Assembly: GCF_002776525.5 (NCBI RefSeq)
Contig: NC_045449.1
Location: 1,852,717-1,916,716, forward strand
From: Piliocolobus tephrosceles
Lineage: Eukaryota > Chordata > Mammalia > Primates > Cercopithecidae
Direction: 5' to 3'
Length of the DNA stretch: 64,000 nucleotides
The notes beneath the pieces are model-generated. The model was given only the letters and a program-made list of their open reading frames with translations. It searched no databases and was not told where the DNA came from. Below, in pieces: positions 18,748 through 29,186 of this stretch (position 1 is the first letter of the stretch; each line of letters starts with the position of its first letter). A program made the translations under genes and the position numbers.

Positions 18748-19367
18748 AAGATGTCCCAGAGGGGGCACTTCCGGCGGGGGCGGGGGCGGGGCGGGCCCTG
18801 CCGAGGCCCCGCCCCCCGGTCCTGAGAGGACAGCTCCGCTCGCAGAGGCGGGAAGCCGTGGGCGCCACGGGACCCGCTGGACGAGACCGGCCTGGGAGGG
18901 GCGCCCGGCGCCATGCGGGGCGGGGGTCTCAGGAGGGCCGAGCGCGGGGGTGGGCGTCCGTCTGTCGCCTGTACCCCCGCTCAGCCGGCCTGGGCAGCGA
19001 GGCTGAGTCACCGCGCCGCAGGGAGGGAAAGGAGGGGCGCGTCTCCTGGGGCGCCAGCACCTTCGCCCCACTTTCCTGGGAGGATGGCGCAGGAGCCCCA
19101 AGAAAGCCGGGGGGGGTCTCCGAGGTCGGTCCTCCACTCGATGCTCCTCCGAAGTAGCTGCGTCTCCATCGGGCGCCGGCAGGTGCTGCGCGGGCTCGTG
19201 TCGTCTCTGAGCCCCGGCTCCACAGCCGCGAGGGGACCCCGGTGCCCCCCGCCCGCCCCCGTCCCCACCCCGGAGGGGCCGTCCCACCCGCCGCCTCCCC
19301 GTCCCTTCCTCGCCTTCCCGTCCATGTCCGCACATCTGTCCCTCCGCGGCCGGTCCGTCCCGCTTAC

Positions 19368-19402
19368 CTGGCGGGCCGCGTCGCCACTGCCCGGTCGCCT
19401 CC
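19368..19402 (-). ncRNA. Predicted first exon of the MIR212/132 primary transcript
   Basis: On the minus strand, CAG|gtaagc at 19368/19367 is a near-ideal splice donor. It lies 57 bp past a TATA box, so a short noncoding first exon of about 35 nt is predicted, and both microRNAs would be intronic. A spliced noncoding host is known for this locus. The 5' end is a prediction and I did not find the acceptor. Confidence 0.55.
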
Positions 19403-19424
19403 CGCAGCCTGGCCGGCGCGGCGG

Positions 19425-19545
19425 CTTTTATAGGCGCGCGTAGTACTCGTGCGGCGGCTCATTCATGCGGCCGCGGCTCCTACACACTGACGCGCTGCCG
19501 ACGTCAGCGGGGAATTTAGGAAATGGGAAAAGGGGCTATTTATAG
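19425..19545 (-). promoter_or_regulatory. MIR212/132 promoter: TATA, CRE variants, MEF2 site
   Basis: Reading leftward on the minus strand: MEF2 site CTATTTATAG (19536-19545), CRE variant TGACGTCG (19499-19506), a CRE half-site near 19488, then TATAAAAG (19425-19432). Order and spacing suit an activity-dependent promoter with initiation near 19400. Confidence 0.75.
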
Positions 19546-19549
19546 TGGC

Positions 19550-21430
19550 GAGGCGGGGGGTGGGGACCGAGGCGACCGGGAGGGGAGGAAGGGGCGCGGA
19601 AGCAGCGGCGGGGTGGGGGGAGCCGCGCCCCTGCCCCGCTGACAAGGGGTTAATTTTCCGGAACCGCGGGCCAGGGTGCCGGGGAGGCGGCGCTGGGGGG
19701 CACGGCGGGCCCTTCGTGCTTATTCACGCTCTCCTTCCGGAGCCCCGCGGCTCCTGGGGGGTCTTCACCTGGCAGCGCCTTCCCCCTCCTCAGTTCCTGG
19801 ACCTGAGGGCTCTGCCGTCACACCCCGCAAGGCCACTGCGGTGTCGCCACCCTCTTGTCCTGCGGGGTGGGCAGGAGAGGAAGCTGGATTCCCTTGGGGG
19901 CCTGGGGCGCCGCTAGGGCTGTGGCATCGGGGGCCAGGAGAAGAAGAGTAGGGGAGCCCGAGGTAGCCCAGGAGTCTTTAGCGGAGGAGCCTGGGCCTGG
20001 GAGGGAAGGCCCAGCGGGGGTTCAGGTACCACCCAGGAACTGGAGACCCTAGGGAAGGCAGAGAAGTTGGGGAAGGTGGGCCAACCTCCCCAGAAATGAT
20101 GAGCAAAGGGATCCTCTCTGAGGGAGCTGTGGGAACGCGCCAGAGGTAGGAGTGAGAGAAATGGGCAGCCTCAGCAAGGGAGAGATGAAAGGCTGTCAGT
20201 GCCACGGTCCAGAGCCTGGCAGCCAGGACCCACCTTCGGACCATCTGTGGCACGATGGACGCTCCCAGAGCTCATGTTAGGGTGATAGAAAGTGGAGACC
20301 AGCACTTTGGCCAAGAGGGGCCCCCAGGGGATGAGGAGGACCGTTTCCCGGAGGAGTTAGTGTTCCTGGATGCCAGAATTGTCAGGGAGAGCCCATGACT
20401 TGTGGGGCAGTTCCCCTGGTTGGGAGCAGGGAAATGCATGGTCCTGGCCCAGCCTGGCTCCATCGAGATGGAGGAAGGGTCTAAATGGGAGGAGAGTGTT
20501 CAGACGAGGAGCTGCACCAGGATGGGAAGGGCTGTGCATGGCATGGCCGGAAGAGCGGGCAGGGAGAGAAGGGTGGAGGAATTAAGTCCACAGGAGGGCA
20601 AGGAGGTCTTCTCACTGCCTGGGCTGGGGCAGGACTGTGAGACCCTCCCTTACAGATGCAATTAGGGCTTGAGGATGGGGGAGTATAGGGGTAGTAAGAT
20701 AACTTGGGGAGCTGAAGAATAAAGACTGTGGGTACGGCAGATCCCCGTGGCAGGTTAGCAATGCACAGACTCCACTGCACAAAGATACATGGGACGGAGG
20801 GGCTCTTTGGAAGTGGGGGGGATCTGACTATCAAAAGGAAAAAAGATAAAAGAGATGGGGTCAGAGAGGCCCTGCATAGTCTGGATTTAGCCTCCTAGAG
20901 CTCCCGTTTTCTTGCCGCTAGCCTTTGTCCCAGGGGTTCTATTATTCACAAATGTCTTCCTGCACGGTGGGAGAACTCCTATTCATCCGTCAAAGCCCAG
21001 CTCTAGGAGCCCTTCTGAGGAGCCTCCCCACCTCCCCTCAGCACTCCGTAACTTCCACCTCAGGCCGCAGCACGTCCCTCGGCCAAGATGTTGGGGTCCG
21101 CCTTCCCTAGAGACCGGCAGCTCCGGAGGCCTCCCTTTTCCTCTTTGGGATCTCACTGCTTCTAAAGGGAGGATGCTATGAGGAGACATGGGAGAGGGCG
21201 TGGGTAAGATGGATCCAGAACATGGGGCGGACTCAGGCAGCGGCGGGAATCAGGTGGACTTGTTTGCACCGAAGCCTCCACCAGGCACCGAAGCCGTGAA
21301 GTCGCCTGCGCTGCAAAGGGAGCCTCCGGGGGGCGCCCGAGACCTTGGTGTCGCTCGGGGGCCGCTGGTAGCCGCGCCCGCTGCCCCTCGCCCGGTGACT
21401 CAGCCGGTACCTCTGGCGGGGCCATGGGGG
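19550..21430. other. Intergenic, between MIR212 promoter and HIC1 upstream region
   Basis: Mostly unique, GC-rich on the left. I see no exon, RNA gene or clear repeat. Confidence 0.65.
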
Positions 21431-21514
21431 CCAGAGGACAGCGCGGGGGGCGGCGAGCACGGTTGCTAAGCTCTCCAAGGCCTCAGAGGGACGGGATTCG
21501 GGCGCACCTCATCG

Positions 21515-21732
21515 GTTGCCATGGTAACGCTGCGCCCCAGCCCCTCGCGCTCCGCGGCGGAGGGAGGCGCAGCCAATCGGAAGCGGCGGATTTCTCGGGG
21601 ACCCCCCCCCCCCTCCACGCCGCGTGTGGGCGGGGGTCAGGAGGTGCGGGGCGGAGGCGGAGCGTGGGCTGCGGAGATCCGGCGTTCGCAGGAGGCTTGG
21701 TGCGCTGCGGGGCCGCACGGGGCTACTTCCGG
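21515..21732. promoter_or_regulatory. Candidate promoter: RFX X-box, CCAAT box, ETS site
   Basis: GTTGCCATGGTAAC (21515-21528) fits the RFX X-box rule GTNRCC-(2)-RGYAAC. A CCAAT box (21573-21577) and ACTTCCGG (21725-21732) follow in CpG-rich DNA. I cannot say which transcript starts here; it could be a distal HIC1 start or an antisense RNA. Confidence 0.5.
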
Positions 21733-22603
21733 AATAGTAGTGCGGGCAGCGGCGCGCCATTCGGGGTCCCCTTCCTCCCAGAAGAGACGTCATCCATACA
21801 AACCTGACCTTCACGTGGGGTGCAGAGCCTTGCGAGGTCCCAGCCGCAGGCGCCCCTGTTGTTTTCTTCGGGCGGGTGGGTTGGAGAAAAAGTTCACGTG
21901 GGATTCTTCAAAACGGCGTACATGGGGATTCTAGGGCCCCGGGGTTACTTCTGCGGACCCCCGGAGGCGCTGTCCAGCCATTTCCAGTCGCCTTGATGAC
22001 ACGTCGTGGGTTCCTTTAGGAGCCCCGAAAGTTGAGGGCGGGCTGTGTGGGTAACACCTGTGCCCAGGTTCCCGGAGGTCACTAGGTGGCTGCCCCTGGA
22101 GTATCCCAGAGCGCCAGGGCTGCGGGAAGGGGCGGGTGTGCGTCTGGAAATGTGCGCGCCTGCTAGTATCAGTGTCTGGAGAGGGCTGGGGAAAAACGGG
22201 TTTATGCCGCGCACACCGAATCCATGCGCCTGAGTGAGGGTGGGTGTGTTGGGGAGTGCGTCCAAGTGGACAGTGCCGTACAGTAATGTCTATGGAGAGT
22301 TCCAGGAGAGCTTGGCTACTCCTGCCCAGGATAACCTCTCCCTCACCACCCGAGTCCGGTGTCTGCAAGCAGGACTCTTCCGAATTGGGGCTGTGAGCCT
22401 AGAAATAAGTACACGGGAGCGCTCAGCTCAAAGCTCCACGGTTTCCGGGGCTCGCGTGTCCGGGGTCGGGGTCCCTGGTGGGCACAGGTGGGAGGGCGAA
22501 CCTGTGCGTAGGGTGGGCCCCTCCCCGCCGGCTCAGCATCTGTGCGCCTCCAGGTCAGGTGCGCGGGAGGAAGACAGCGGCCTGCCCCGCAGAGCCCTGC
22601 GCG

Positions 22604-22620
22604 CCCGCGAGGTGGCGCTA
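22604..22620 (+). promoter_or_regulatory. Candidate CTCF site
   Basis: CCCGCGAGGTGGCGCTA matches the CTCF core closely. It sits about 200 bp before the donor of the distal HIC1 first exon. A second, weaker core (CACTAGGTGGC) lies near 22080-22090. Confidence 0.55.
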
Positions 22621-22639
22621 TAGCCGCAGCAGCGCCCGC

Positions 22640-22823
22640 CGGCCCGGGCCGCTCCAGATAAGAGTGTGCGGAAAGCGCGGCGGGGCTGAGACGCGACCAG
22701 GACGCGGGGAGGACGGACCAGCAGGACAGACCGACCGGGGGCCCGGCGGGCGGAGGGCAGCGCAGCCACGTCCCCCCTGGATCCGCCGGCAGCCGGGCCC
22801 GGGGCTTTCGACATGCCCCCCAG
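22640..22823 (+). other. HIC1: HIC1 distal alternative first exon (5' end approximate)
   Basis: A donor CAG|gtgggt at 22823/22824 ends a GC-rich noncoding exon, matching the human gene in which alternative noncoding exons join the common coding exon. I do not assign the 1a/1b labels. It carries an ATG (22813-22815) that is out of frame with HIC1 after splicing; see findings. The start is not visible in the sequence. Confidence 0.6.
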
Positions 22824-23894
22824 GTGGGTCCTCGAGCCGGGGACCGGGAGGGACGGGGGGCCCGGGACAGCCCGGTCCTCGTGCGTCGGCCGCCTCGGGC
22901 GCATCCTCTGGCGCGGGTGCCCCATCGTGGCTGGCGGCTGGCGTTCAGGGCTCCGGGTGTCGTCCCTGTCGGACTCAGGACCGCCGGGCCGCGACTCCGC
23001 GCCGGGTTCACGGCGGGGTCAGCGGCCCCGGGGCCAGCTCTGCCCGCACATGGGCTGGAGAGGCGAGGGGAAGGGAAGGGAAGGGGAGCTGGCGGGCGGG
23101 GCTGGCAGGGGCGCTGCCCTGGCACAGCTCGGGGCCTGGCAGCGGCGGGTGGGGCATCGGCTAAGAGCTGCCACCGCCGCGGGGAGGGGAGCCCGGCCCT
23201 CCGGGGCCGCAGGTAACGGGCCGCGGGGCCCCGCGGGCCAGGGGGGGAACGGGGTCGGGCGGGCGAGCAGCGGGCAGGGGAGCTCAGGGCTCGGCTCCGG
23301 GCTCTGCCGCGGGATTTGGGGGCCGCGAGGAAGAGCTGCGAGCCGAGGGCTTGGGGCCGGCGCACTCCTCCCGCCCTGTCTGCAGTTGGAAAACTTTTCC
23401 CCAAGTTTGGGGCGGCGGAGTTCCGGGGGAGAAGGGGCCGGGGGAGCCGCGGAGGGAGGCGCCGGGCCCGCGCGTGTAGGGCCCAGGCCGAGGCCGGGAC
23501 GCGGGTGGGGCGCAGGCCTGGGTCAGGGCCGCAGCCGGCTGTGCGCCGTGCCCGCCCGGGGCGCTGCCCCCTCCCTCCCCTGGGAGCTGCGTGGCTCCCC
23601 CCTCCCCCCCCCCTGCTTCCTGCCTCAGCCTCCTGCCCCGATATAACGCCCTCCCCGCGCCAGGCCCGGCCTTCGCGCTCTGCCCGCCACGGCAGCCGCT
23701 GCCTCCGCTCCCCGCGCGGCCGCCGCCCGGCCCCGACCGAGGGTTGACAGCCCCCGGCCAGGGCGGCGCCAGGGCGGGCACCGCGCTCCCCTCCTCCGAA
23801 TCACTTCCCTCAACTGGGGCAACTTCTCCCGAGGCGGGAGGCGCTGGTTCCTCGGCTCCCTTTCTCCCTACTTGGGCAAACTTTTCCGCCCTGA

Positions 23895-26421
23895 ATGACT
23901 TTTCCTGAAGCGGACATTTTACTTAAATCGGGTAACTGTCTCCCAAAGGGTCACTTCGCCTGAACAGTTTTCTCCTCGGAAGCCCCAGCACCCAGCCAGG
24001 TGCCCTGGGGCATGCAGGCCGGCCTGGCCTCCCCTCCACCGGCGGTCGCTCACCTCCCGCTCCTTCTCCTGGTCCGGGCGGGCCGGCCTGGGCTCCCACT
24101 CCAGAGGGCGGCCGGTCCTTCGCCGGTGCCCAGGCCGCAGGGCTGATGCCCCCGCTCAGCTGAGGGAAGGGGAATTGGAGGGGGAGAAGTGCCGGGCTGG
24201 GGGCAGGCGGCCAGGGCGCCGCACGGCTCTCACCCGGCCGGTGTGTGTCCCCGCAGGAGAGTGTGCTGGGCAGACGATGCTGGACACGATGGAGGCGCCC
24301 GGCCACTCCAGGCAGCTGCTGCTGCAGCTCAACAACCAGCGCACCAAGGGCTTCTTGTGCGACGTGATCATCGTGGTGCAGAACGCCCTCTTCCGCGCGC
24401 ACAAGAACGTGCTGGCGGCCAGCAGCGCCTACCTCAAGTCCCTGGTGGTGCATGACAACCTGCTCAACCTGGACCATGACATGGTGAGCCCGGCCGTGTT
24501 CCGCCTGGTGCTGGACTTCATCTACACCGGCCGCCTGGCTGACGGCGCAGAGGCGGCTGCGGCCGCGGCCGTGGCCCCGGGGGCTGAGCCGAGCCTGGGC
24601 GCCGTGCTGGCCGCCGCCAGCTACCTGCAGATCCCCGACCTCGTGGCACTGTGCAAGAAGCGCCTCAAGCGCCACGGCAAGTACTGCCACTTGCGGGGCG
24701 GCGGCGGCGGCGGCGGCGGCTACGCGCCCTACGGTCGGCCGGGACGGGGCCTGCGGGCCGCCACGCCGGTCATCCAGGCCTGCTACCCGTCCCCGGCCGG
24801 GCCTCCGCCGCCGTCTGCCGCGGAGCCGCCCTCGGGCCCCGAGGCTGGGGTCAACACGCACTGCGCCGAGCTGTACGCCTCGGGACCCGGCCCGGCCGCC
24901 GCACTCTGTGCCTCCGAGCGCCGCTGCTCCCCTCTTTGTGGCCTGGACCTGTCCAAGAAGAGCCCCCCGGGCTCCGCGGCGCCAGAGCGGCCTCTGGCTG
25001 AACGCGAGCTGCCCCCGCGCCCGGACAGCCCTCCCAGCGCCGGCCCCGCCGCCTACAAGGAGCCGCCGCTCACCCTGCCGTCCCTGCCGCCGCTGCCCTT
25101 CCAGAAGCTGGAGGAGGCCGCACCGCCTTCCGACCCGTTTCGCGGCGGCAGCGGCAGCCCGGGACCCGAGCCCCCCGGCCGCCCCGACGGGCCTAGTCTC
25201 CTCTATCGCTGGATGAAGCACGAGCCGGGCCTGGGTAGCTATGGCGACGAGCTGGGCCGGGAGCGAGGCTCCCCCAGCGAGCGCTGCGAAGAGCGTGGTG
25301 GGGACGCGGCCATCTCGCCCGGGGGGCCCCCGCTCGGCCTGGCGCCGCCACCGCGCTACCCTGGCAGCCTGGACGGGCCCGGCGCGGGCGGCGACGGCGA
25401 CGACTACAAGAGCAGCAGCGAGGAGACCGGAAGCAGCGAGGACCCCAGCCCGCCCGGCGGCCACCTGGAGGGCTACCCATGCCCACACCTGGCCTATGGC
25501 GAACCCGAGAGTTTCGGTGACAACCTGTACGTGTGCATCCCGTGCGGCAAGGGCTTCCCCAGCTCTGAGCAGCTGAACGCGCACGTGGAGGCTCACGTGG
25601 AGGAGGAGGAAGCGCTGTACGGCAGGGCCGAGGCGGCCGAAGTGGCCGCTGGGGCTGCCGGCCTAGGGCCCCCTTTTGGAGGCGGCGGGGACAAGGTGGC
25701 CGGGACACCGGGTGGCCTGGGAGAGCTGCTGCGGCCCTACCGCTGCGCGTCGTGCGACAAGAGCTACAAGGACCCGGCCACGCTGCGGCAGCACGAGAAG
25801 ACGCACTGGCTGACCCGGCCCTACCCGTGCACCATCTGCGGGAAGAAGTTCACGCAGCGTGGGACCATGACGCGCCACATGCGCAGTCACCTGGGCCTCA
25901 AGCCCTTCGCGTGCGACGCGTGCGGCATGCGGTTCACGCGCCAGTACCGCCTCACCGAGCACATGCGCATCCACTCGGGCGAGAAGCCCTACGAGTGTCA
26001 GGTGTGCGGCGGCAAGTTCGCACAGCAACGCAACCTCATCAGCCACATGAAGATGCACGCCGTGGGGGGCGCGGCCGGCGCGGCCGGGGCGCTGGCGGGC
26101 TTGGGGGGGCTCCCCGGCGTCCCCGGCCCCGACGGCAAGGGCAAGCTCGACTTCCCCGAGGGCGTCTTTGCTGTGGCCCGCCTCACGGCCGAGCAGCTGA
26201 GCCTAAAGCAGCAGGACAAGGCGGCCGCGGCCGAGCTGCTGGCGCAGACCACGCACTTCCTGCACGACCCCAAGGTGGCGCTGGAGAGCCTCTACCCGCT
26301 GGCCAAGTTCACGGCCGAGCTGGGCCTCAGCCCTGACAAGGCCGCCGAGGTGCTGAGCCAGGGCGCTCACCTGGCGGCCGGGCCCGACGGCCGGACCATC
26401 GACCGTTTCTCTCCCACCTAG
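23895..26421 (+). CDS. HIC1: HIC1, BTB zinc-finger transcriptional repressor
   Basis: HIC1 (hypermethylated in cancer 1) is a nuclear sequence-specific repressor and p53 target that silences genes such as SIRT1. Coding exons: 23895-23931 (MTFPEADILLKS, donor gtaact) and 24257-26421 (acceptor ccgcag, TAG 26419-26421). This gives the 733-residue form; translation from ATG 24277 gives the 714-residue form, made when the distal first exon is used. In 714 numbering the BTB/POZ domain spans about 24-130, with an Ala-rich insertion, followed by an 8-Gly run. GLDLSKK at 222-228 is the CtBP-binding motif (L225). MKHEP at 313-317 is the SUMO site (K314). One C2H2 finger starts near 418, and four tandem ones lie at about 488-594. 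No frame break was seen. Confidence 0.97.
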
Positions 26422-27290
26422 AGCGCTCCTCGCCAGCCCGCTCTGTCGCTGCTGCGCGGCCCTGGCCCGCACCCCAGGGAGCGGTGGGGGCGGCGCGCAG
26501 GCCAGCCGTGCCCGGAACAACTGCAGCGTCGCCGCGGTGGCGGCTCCACCTCTCGGCGGCCTCACCTGGCCTCACTGCTTCGTGCCTTAGCTCGGGGGTC
26601 GGGGGAAAACCCCGGGACGGGGGTGGGACGGGGTAAGGGAAATTTATATTTTTGATATCAGCTTTGACCAAAGGAGACCCCAGGCCCCTCCCCGCCTCTT
26701 CCTGTGGTTCGTCGGCCCCCTCCCCCGGCTCCGCGCTGCTCTTAGAGGGGGAGGGTGTCACTGTCGGGGCACTCCTAGCCCTACCTCCGGCCCTTGCGAC
26801 CACACCCATTCTCACTGTGAATCTCCCCGCTGGGGTCGGAGCATCGGGCAGAGTTGGGGAGTGGGGAGGGGACTGAGCCGGCCGGAGGGCCCCCCGCACC
26901 CCCACTCCCCCCCACCCCCGGGCTGATAAAGTGAAGTTCCTCATTTTGCACAAGTGGCACTAGCCCCAGGGCCAACCCTTCCTTCCTCAACCACCAAGGG
27001 CGGGGAGTTCTGGAGTCAAGAGGGCGAAGAGCCCTGGCCTGCCAGGTCTTCCACTCCCGCGGTGCCCCACTTCCCTTCCCTTCCCTTCCCTGGGGCCCCG
27101 GACCATATTTATTGCATGCGCCCCGGCGGCCCCGCCATCCCGAGCCCAGGTTGGGCTGGGCTGGAACGCGGTCTCTTTAGCTCCCTCCTCTTCGTTTGTA
27201 TATTTCCTACCTTGTACACAGGCTCTTCCAGAGCCGCTTCCATTTTCTATACTCGAACCAAACAGCAATAAAGCAGTAACCAAGGACCCC
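26422..27290 (+). other. HIC1: HIC1 3' untranslated region
   Basis: Runs from the stop to shortly after the poly(A) signal. It contains no repeat element and stays GC-rich until about 27180. The end is inferred from the signal at 27267. Confidence 0.75.
27267..27272 (+). terminator. HIC1: HIC1 poly(A) signal AATAAA
   Basis: The only AATAAA after the stop within range ('cagcaataaagcag'), 846 bp past the stop codon. Confidence 0.85.
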
Positions 27291-27444
27291 GACCCCGCTG
27301 CTCTCTTCTGCCTCTGCACAAGGACCTGGATGGGCTGCGCCCGCTGGGTGGAGGGGCCAGAAAGGGCCGCCCTTAATACAGGTGCAGAGGCTTGGACCTG
27401 CCTCCCTCCCCAGTCCCAGAAACAGATCAGCGAGAGGTCAGGTA

Positions 27445-29055
27445 TGTTTCATAACTAAAAATTTATTAAGGAAACAAAACCAGTGCTGCAAACGGGACAG
27501 AAAGGAGAGATGGGTCTCCCTCCCAACCACCCAGTCATCGGCCTTCCAGCTGGGAAGAGAATCTTAAAGGAGAGGCCGGGGACCCTGTGCTCCAAAGAGC
27601 CCAGTCTTCTGAGACTCAAGGGGACTCCTAACCCCAAACTATTGGCCTTGGCTCCCCTGCACGGGACCCCATTGCTTCTGGCATAGTCCTAGGCCTCAGG
27701 GAGGGCAGAGCTGTGCAGTCAGGCCATGGGCTCTGGGGTATCCCCCACTGGTCCCATTCAGATTTGCCCCTGGCTCCACCTAAAACCCTGTCTTCCCCTA
27801 AGTCGTCCTCATCTCTGGCTCTGGGCTGGAGGAACTCATTCCCGGGAAGGAAGCCTCCCCACTGAGGTACCAGCTAAAGGGGCAAGGAAAGGGCCCTGTG
27901 TCAGTTCTCGGGAGTGAGGGCAAAGCTAGAAGCCAGGTGAGGCGATGTTGCCCCAGCACTGGAATGCCTCAGGCTGGGCTGTCCACGCCTGGAAGTTTCT
28001 CCCAGCACAGGAGCCAGGGTGGAAGGCCCTGGGTGCGAGAGCTGTACTAGGTTCCTGCCATGGGTAGTAGAGAGGGAAGGTTCAGAGTGAGAACCCCCAT
28101 GATGAGGAACCGCCTGAAGAATGAAGTGGATCAGGGAGGTGAAAAGGACCAACGAGAAGGGAAAGGAGGATGAGGGGCTATTCTGGAGGGAGGGGAGGCA
28201 GGCAGAGAGGGGTGAGCGGGCTGAGGAGAGTCTGAGGGCGTTTCCTGAAGAGGAAGCTAGACTGAAAGAAAGGCCCGTGAGGAGGGAGGGAGCAGGTGGA
28301 GGCCACCCGAGAGCATGGGCCTGAGACCAGATGCCCCTTTCCTCTCGACCCAGGACTGTCCAAGGGGAAACAAATGGCAAAGTGTGAGGGACCCAGGCTG
28401 ATAAAGGCAGGAAGAAGAGCAGCAGGAAGGGGGTGTGGTATGTCGGGGGGGGATGGCAGAAGAGGTGGGGCCCAGGGCTGCTGTTAGGGACATGGTGTCT
28501 AGAAGCCAACTTGGCTCCATGGGCGAACGAGTCCAGGCCTCAGGGAGATGGGGACACATGCCCTGGGCACTTCTTCCTGACATAACCAAAGCCTCTTGAA
28601 CACATTTCAGGACAGAGGTTCTAAGGACGAAAGGGACCTGTGATTTCACTGCATCTGATGGAGACACTGAACCCCTGCCCTGTCTCCACTGGAGAAAGTG
28701 GCTGCGTCCCCAGGCGAGAAGGCCCTCCCCCAGCCTTGGAATGAGACGGGGGAGGGAGAAAGGCTGAGAGCATGGGCGGCCTATCTGGCTTGCCCAGCTG
28801 CTGTCACTGTAGCCAGCCACCTCCCTGCTAAATCCTGGCCGCCCAGGAGGGTCCCAGCAGCTTCCGCCCGATCCTTGGCAGGGGCTCTGTGAGGAGCAGC
28901 TCCCCCACAGCATGGCCACGGCGTGGGTTGGAAGAGGATGGTTTATTGTCTGGGTGGATTGGTGGCTCAGGCACGTGGGCATCTTCCGTGCTACACTGGG
29001 CACCTGGTAGCCTTTCAGGAACGGTTCCACAGGGCTGGGCCCCAGTGTGGCTCCC
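27445..29055 (-). other. SMG6: SMG6 3' untranslated region
   Basis: About 1.6 kb from the stop codon (29058-29056) to predicted cleavage near 27445. No Alu or other clear repeat is inserted, unlike the introns. Confidence 0.75.
27462..27467 (-). terminator. SMG6: SMG6 poly(A) signal
   Basis: TTTATT on the plus strand reads AATAAA on the minus strand ('cttaataaatt'). It lies 1.6 kb past the SMG6 stop. The spacing to the HIC1 end agrees with the human gap of about 150 bp. Confidence 0.8.
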
Positions 29056-29186
29056 TCAGCCCACCTGGGCCCACGTGAGGAAGGCTGGGATGTCCCGTAC
29101 AGGAACATTCCTCGTGAGCGCCTTCACACGCAGGTTCCGGTCATCCGTCAACAGCACCACCTCCCGCAGTAGCCGGATTGGCTCCT
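29056..29186 (-). CDS. SMG6: SMG6 last coding exon (1377-1419)
   Basis: Encodes EEPIRLLREVVLLTDDRNLR to the C-terminal LTWAQVG and stop. D1392, the second D of TDDRN, is the last PIN catalytic acid. The acceptor is cacag. Confidence 0.96.

Larger units (their letters stand above)
17950..19720. other. CpG-rich block over MIR132/MIR212
   Basis: Dense CG dinucleotides and GC boxes cover both hairpins and the upstream promoter, unlike the AT-rich Alu desert to the left. Confidence 0.8.
21400..26600. other. HIC1: HIC1 CpG-rich block
   Basis: CG dinucleotides are dense from the upstream promoter region through the large coding exon. This matches the long HIC1 CpG island known to be hypermethylated in human cancer. 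Confidence 0.85.

Noticed and set aside
22343..23404. 353-codon minus-strand open frame in the HIC1 CpG island
   Set aside because: Low-complexity Arg/Pro/Gly protein, explained by high GC.
21400..24250. p53 response element of HIC1
   Set aside because: HIC1 is a known p53 target, but I could not point to two adjoining decamers fitting the consensus by eye.
23923..25596. 557-codon open frame antisense to HIC1
   Set aside because: GC-rich shadow of the HIC1 coding exon with no recognisable domain.
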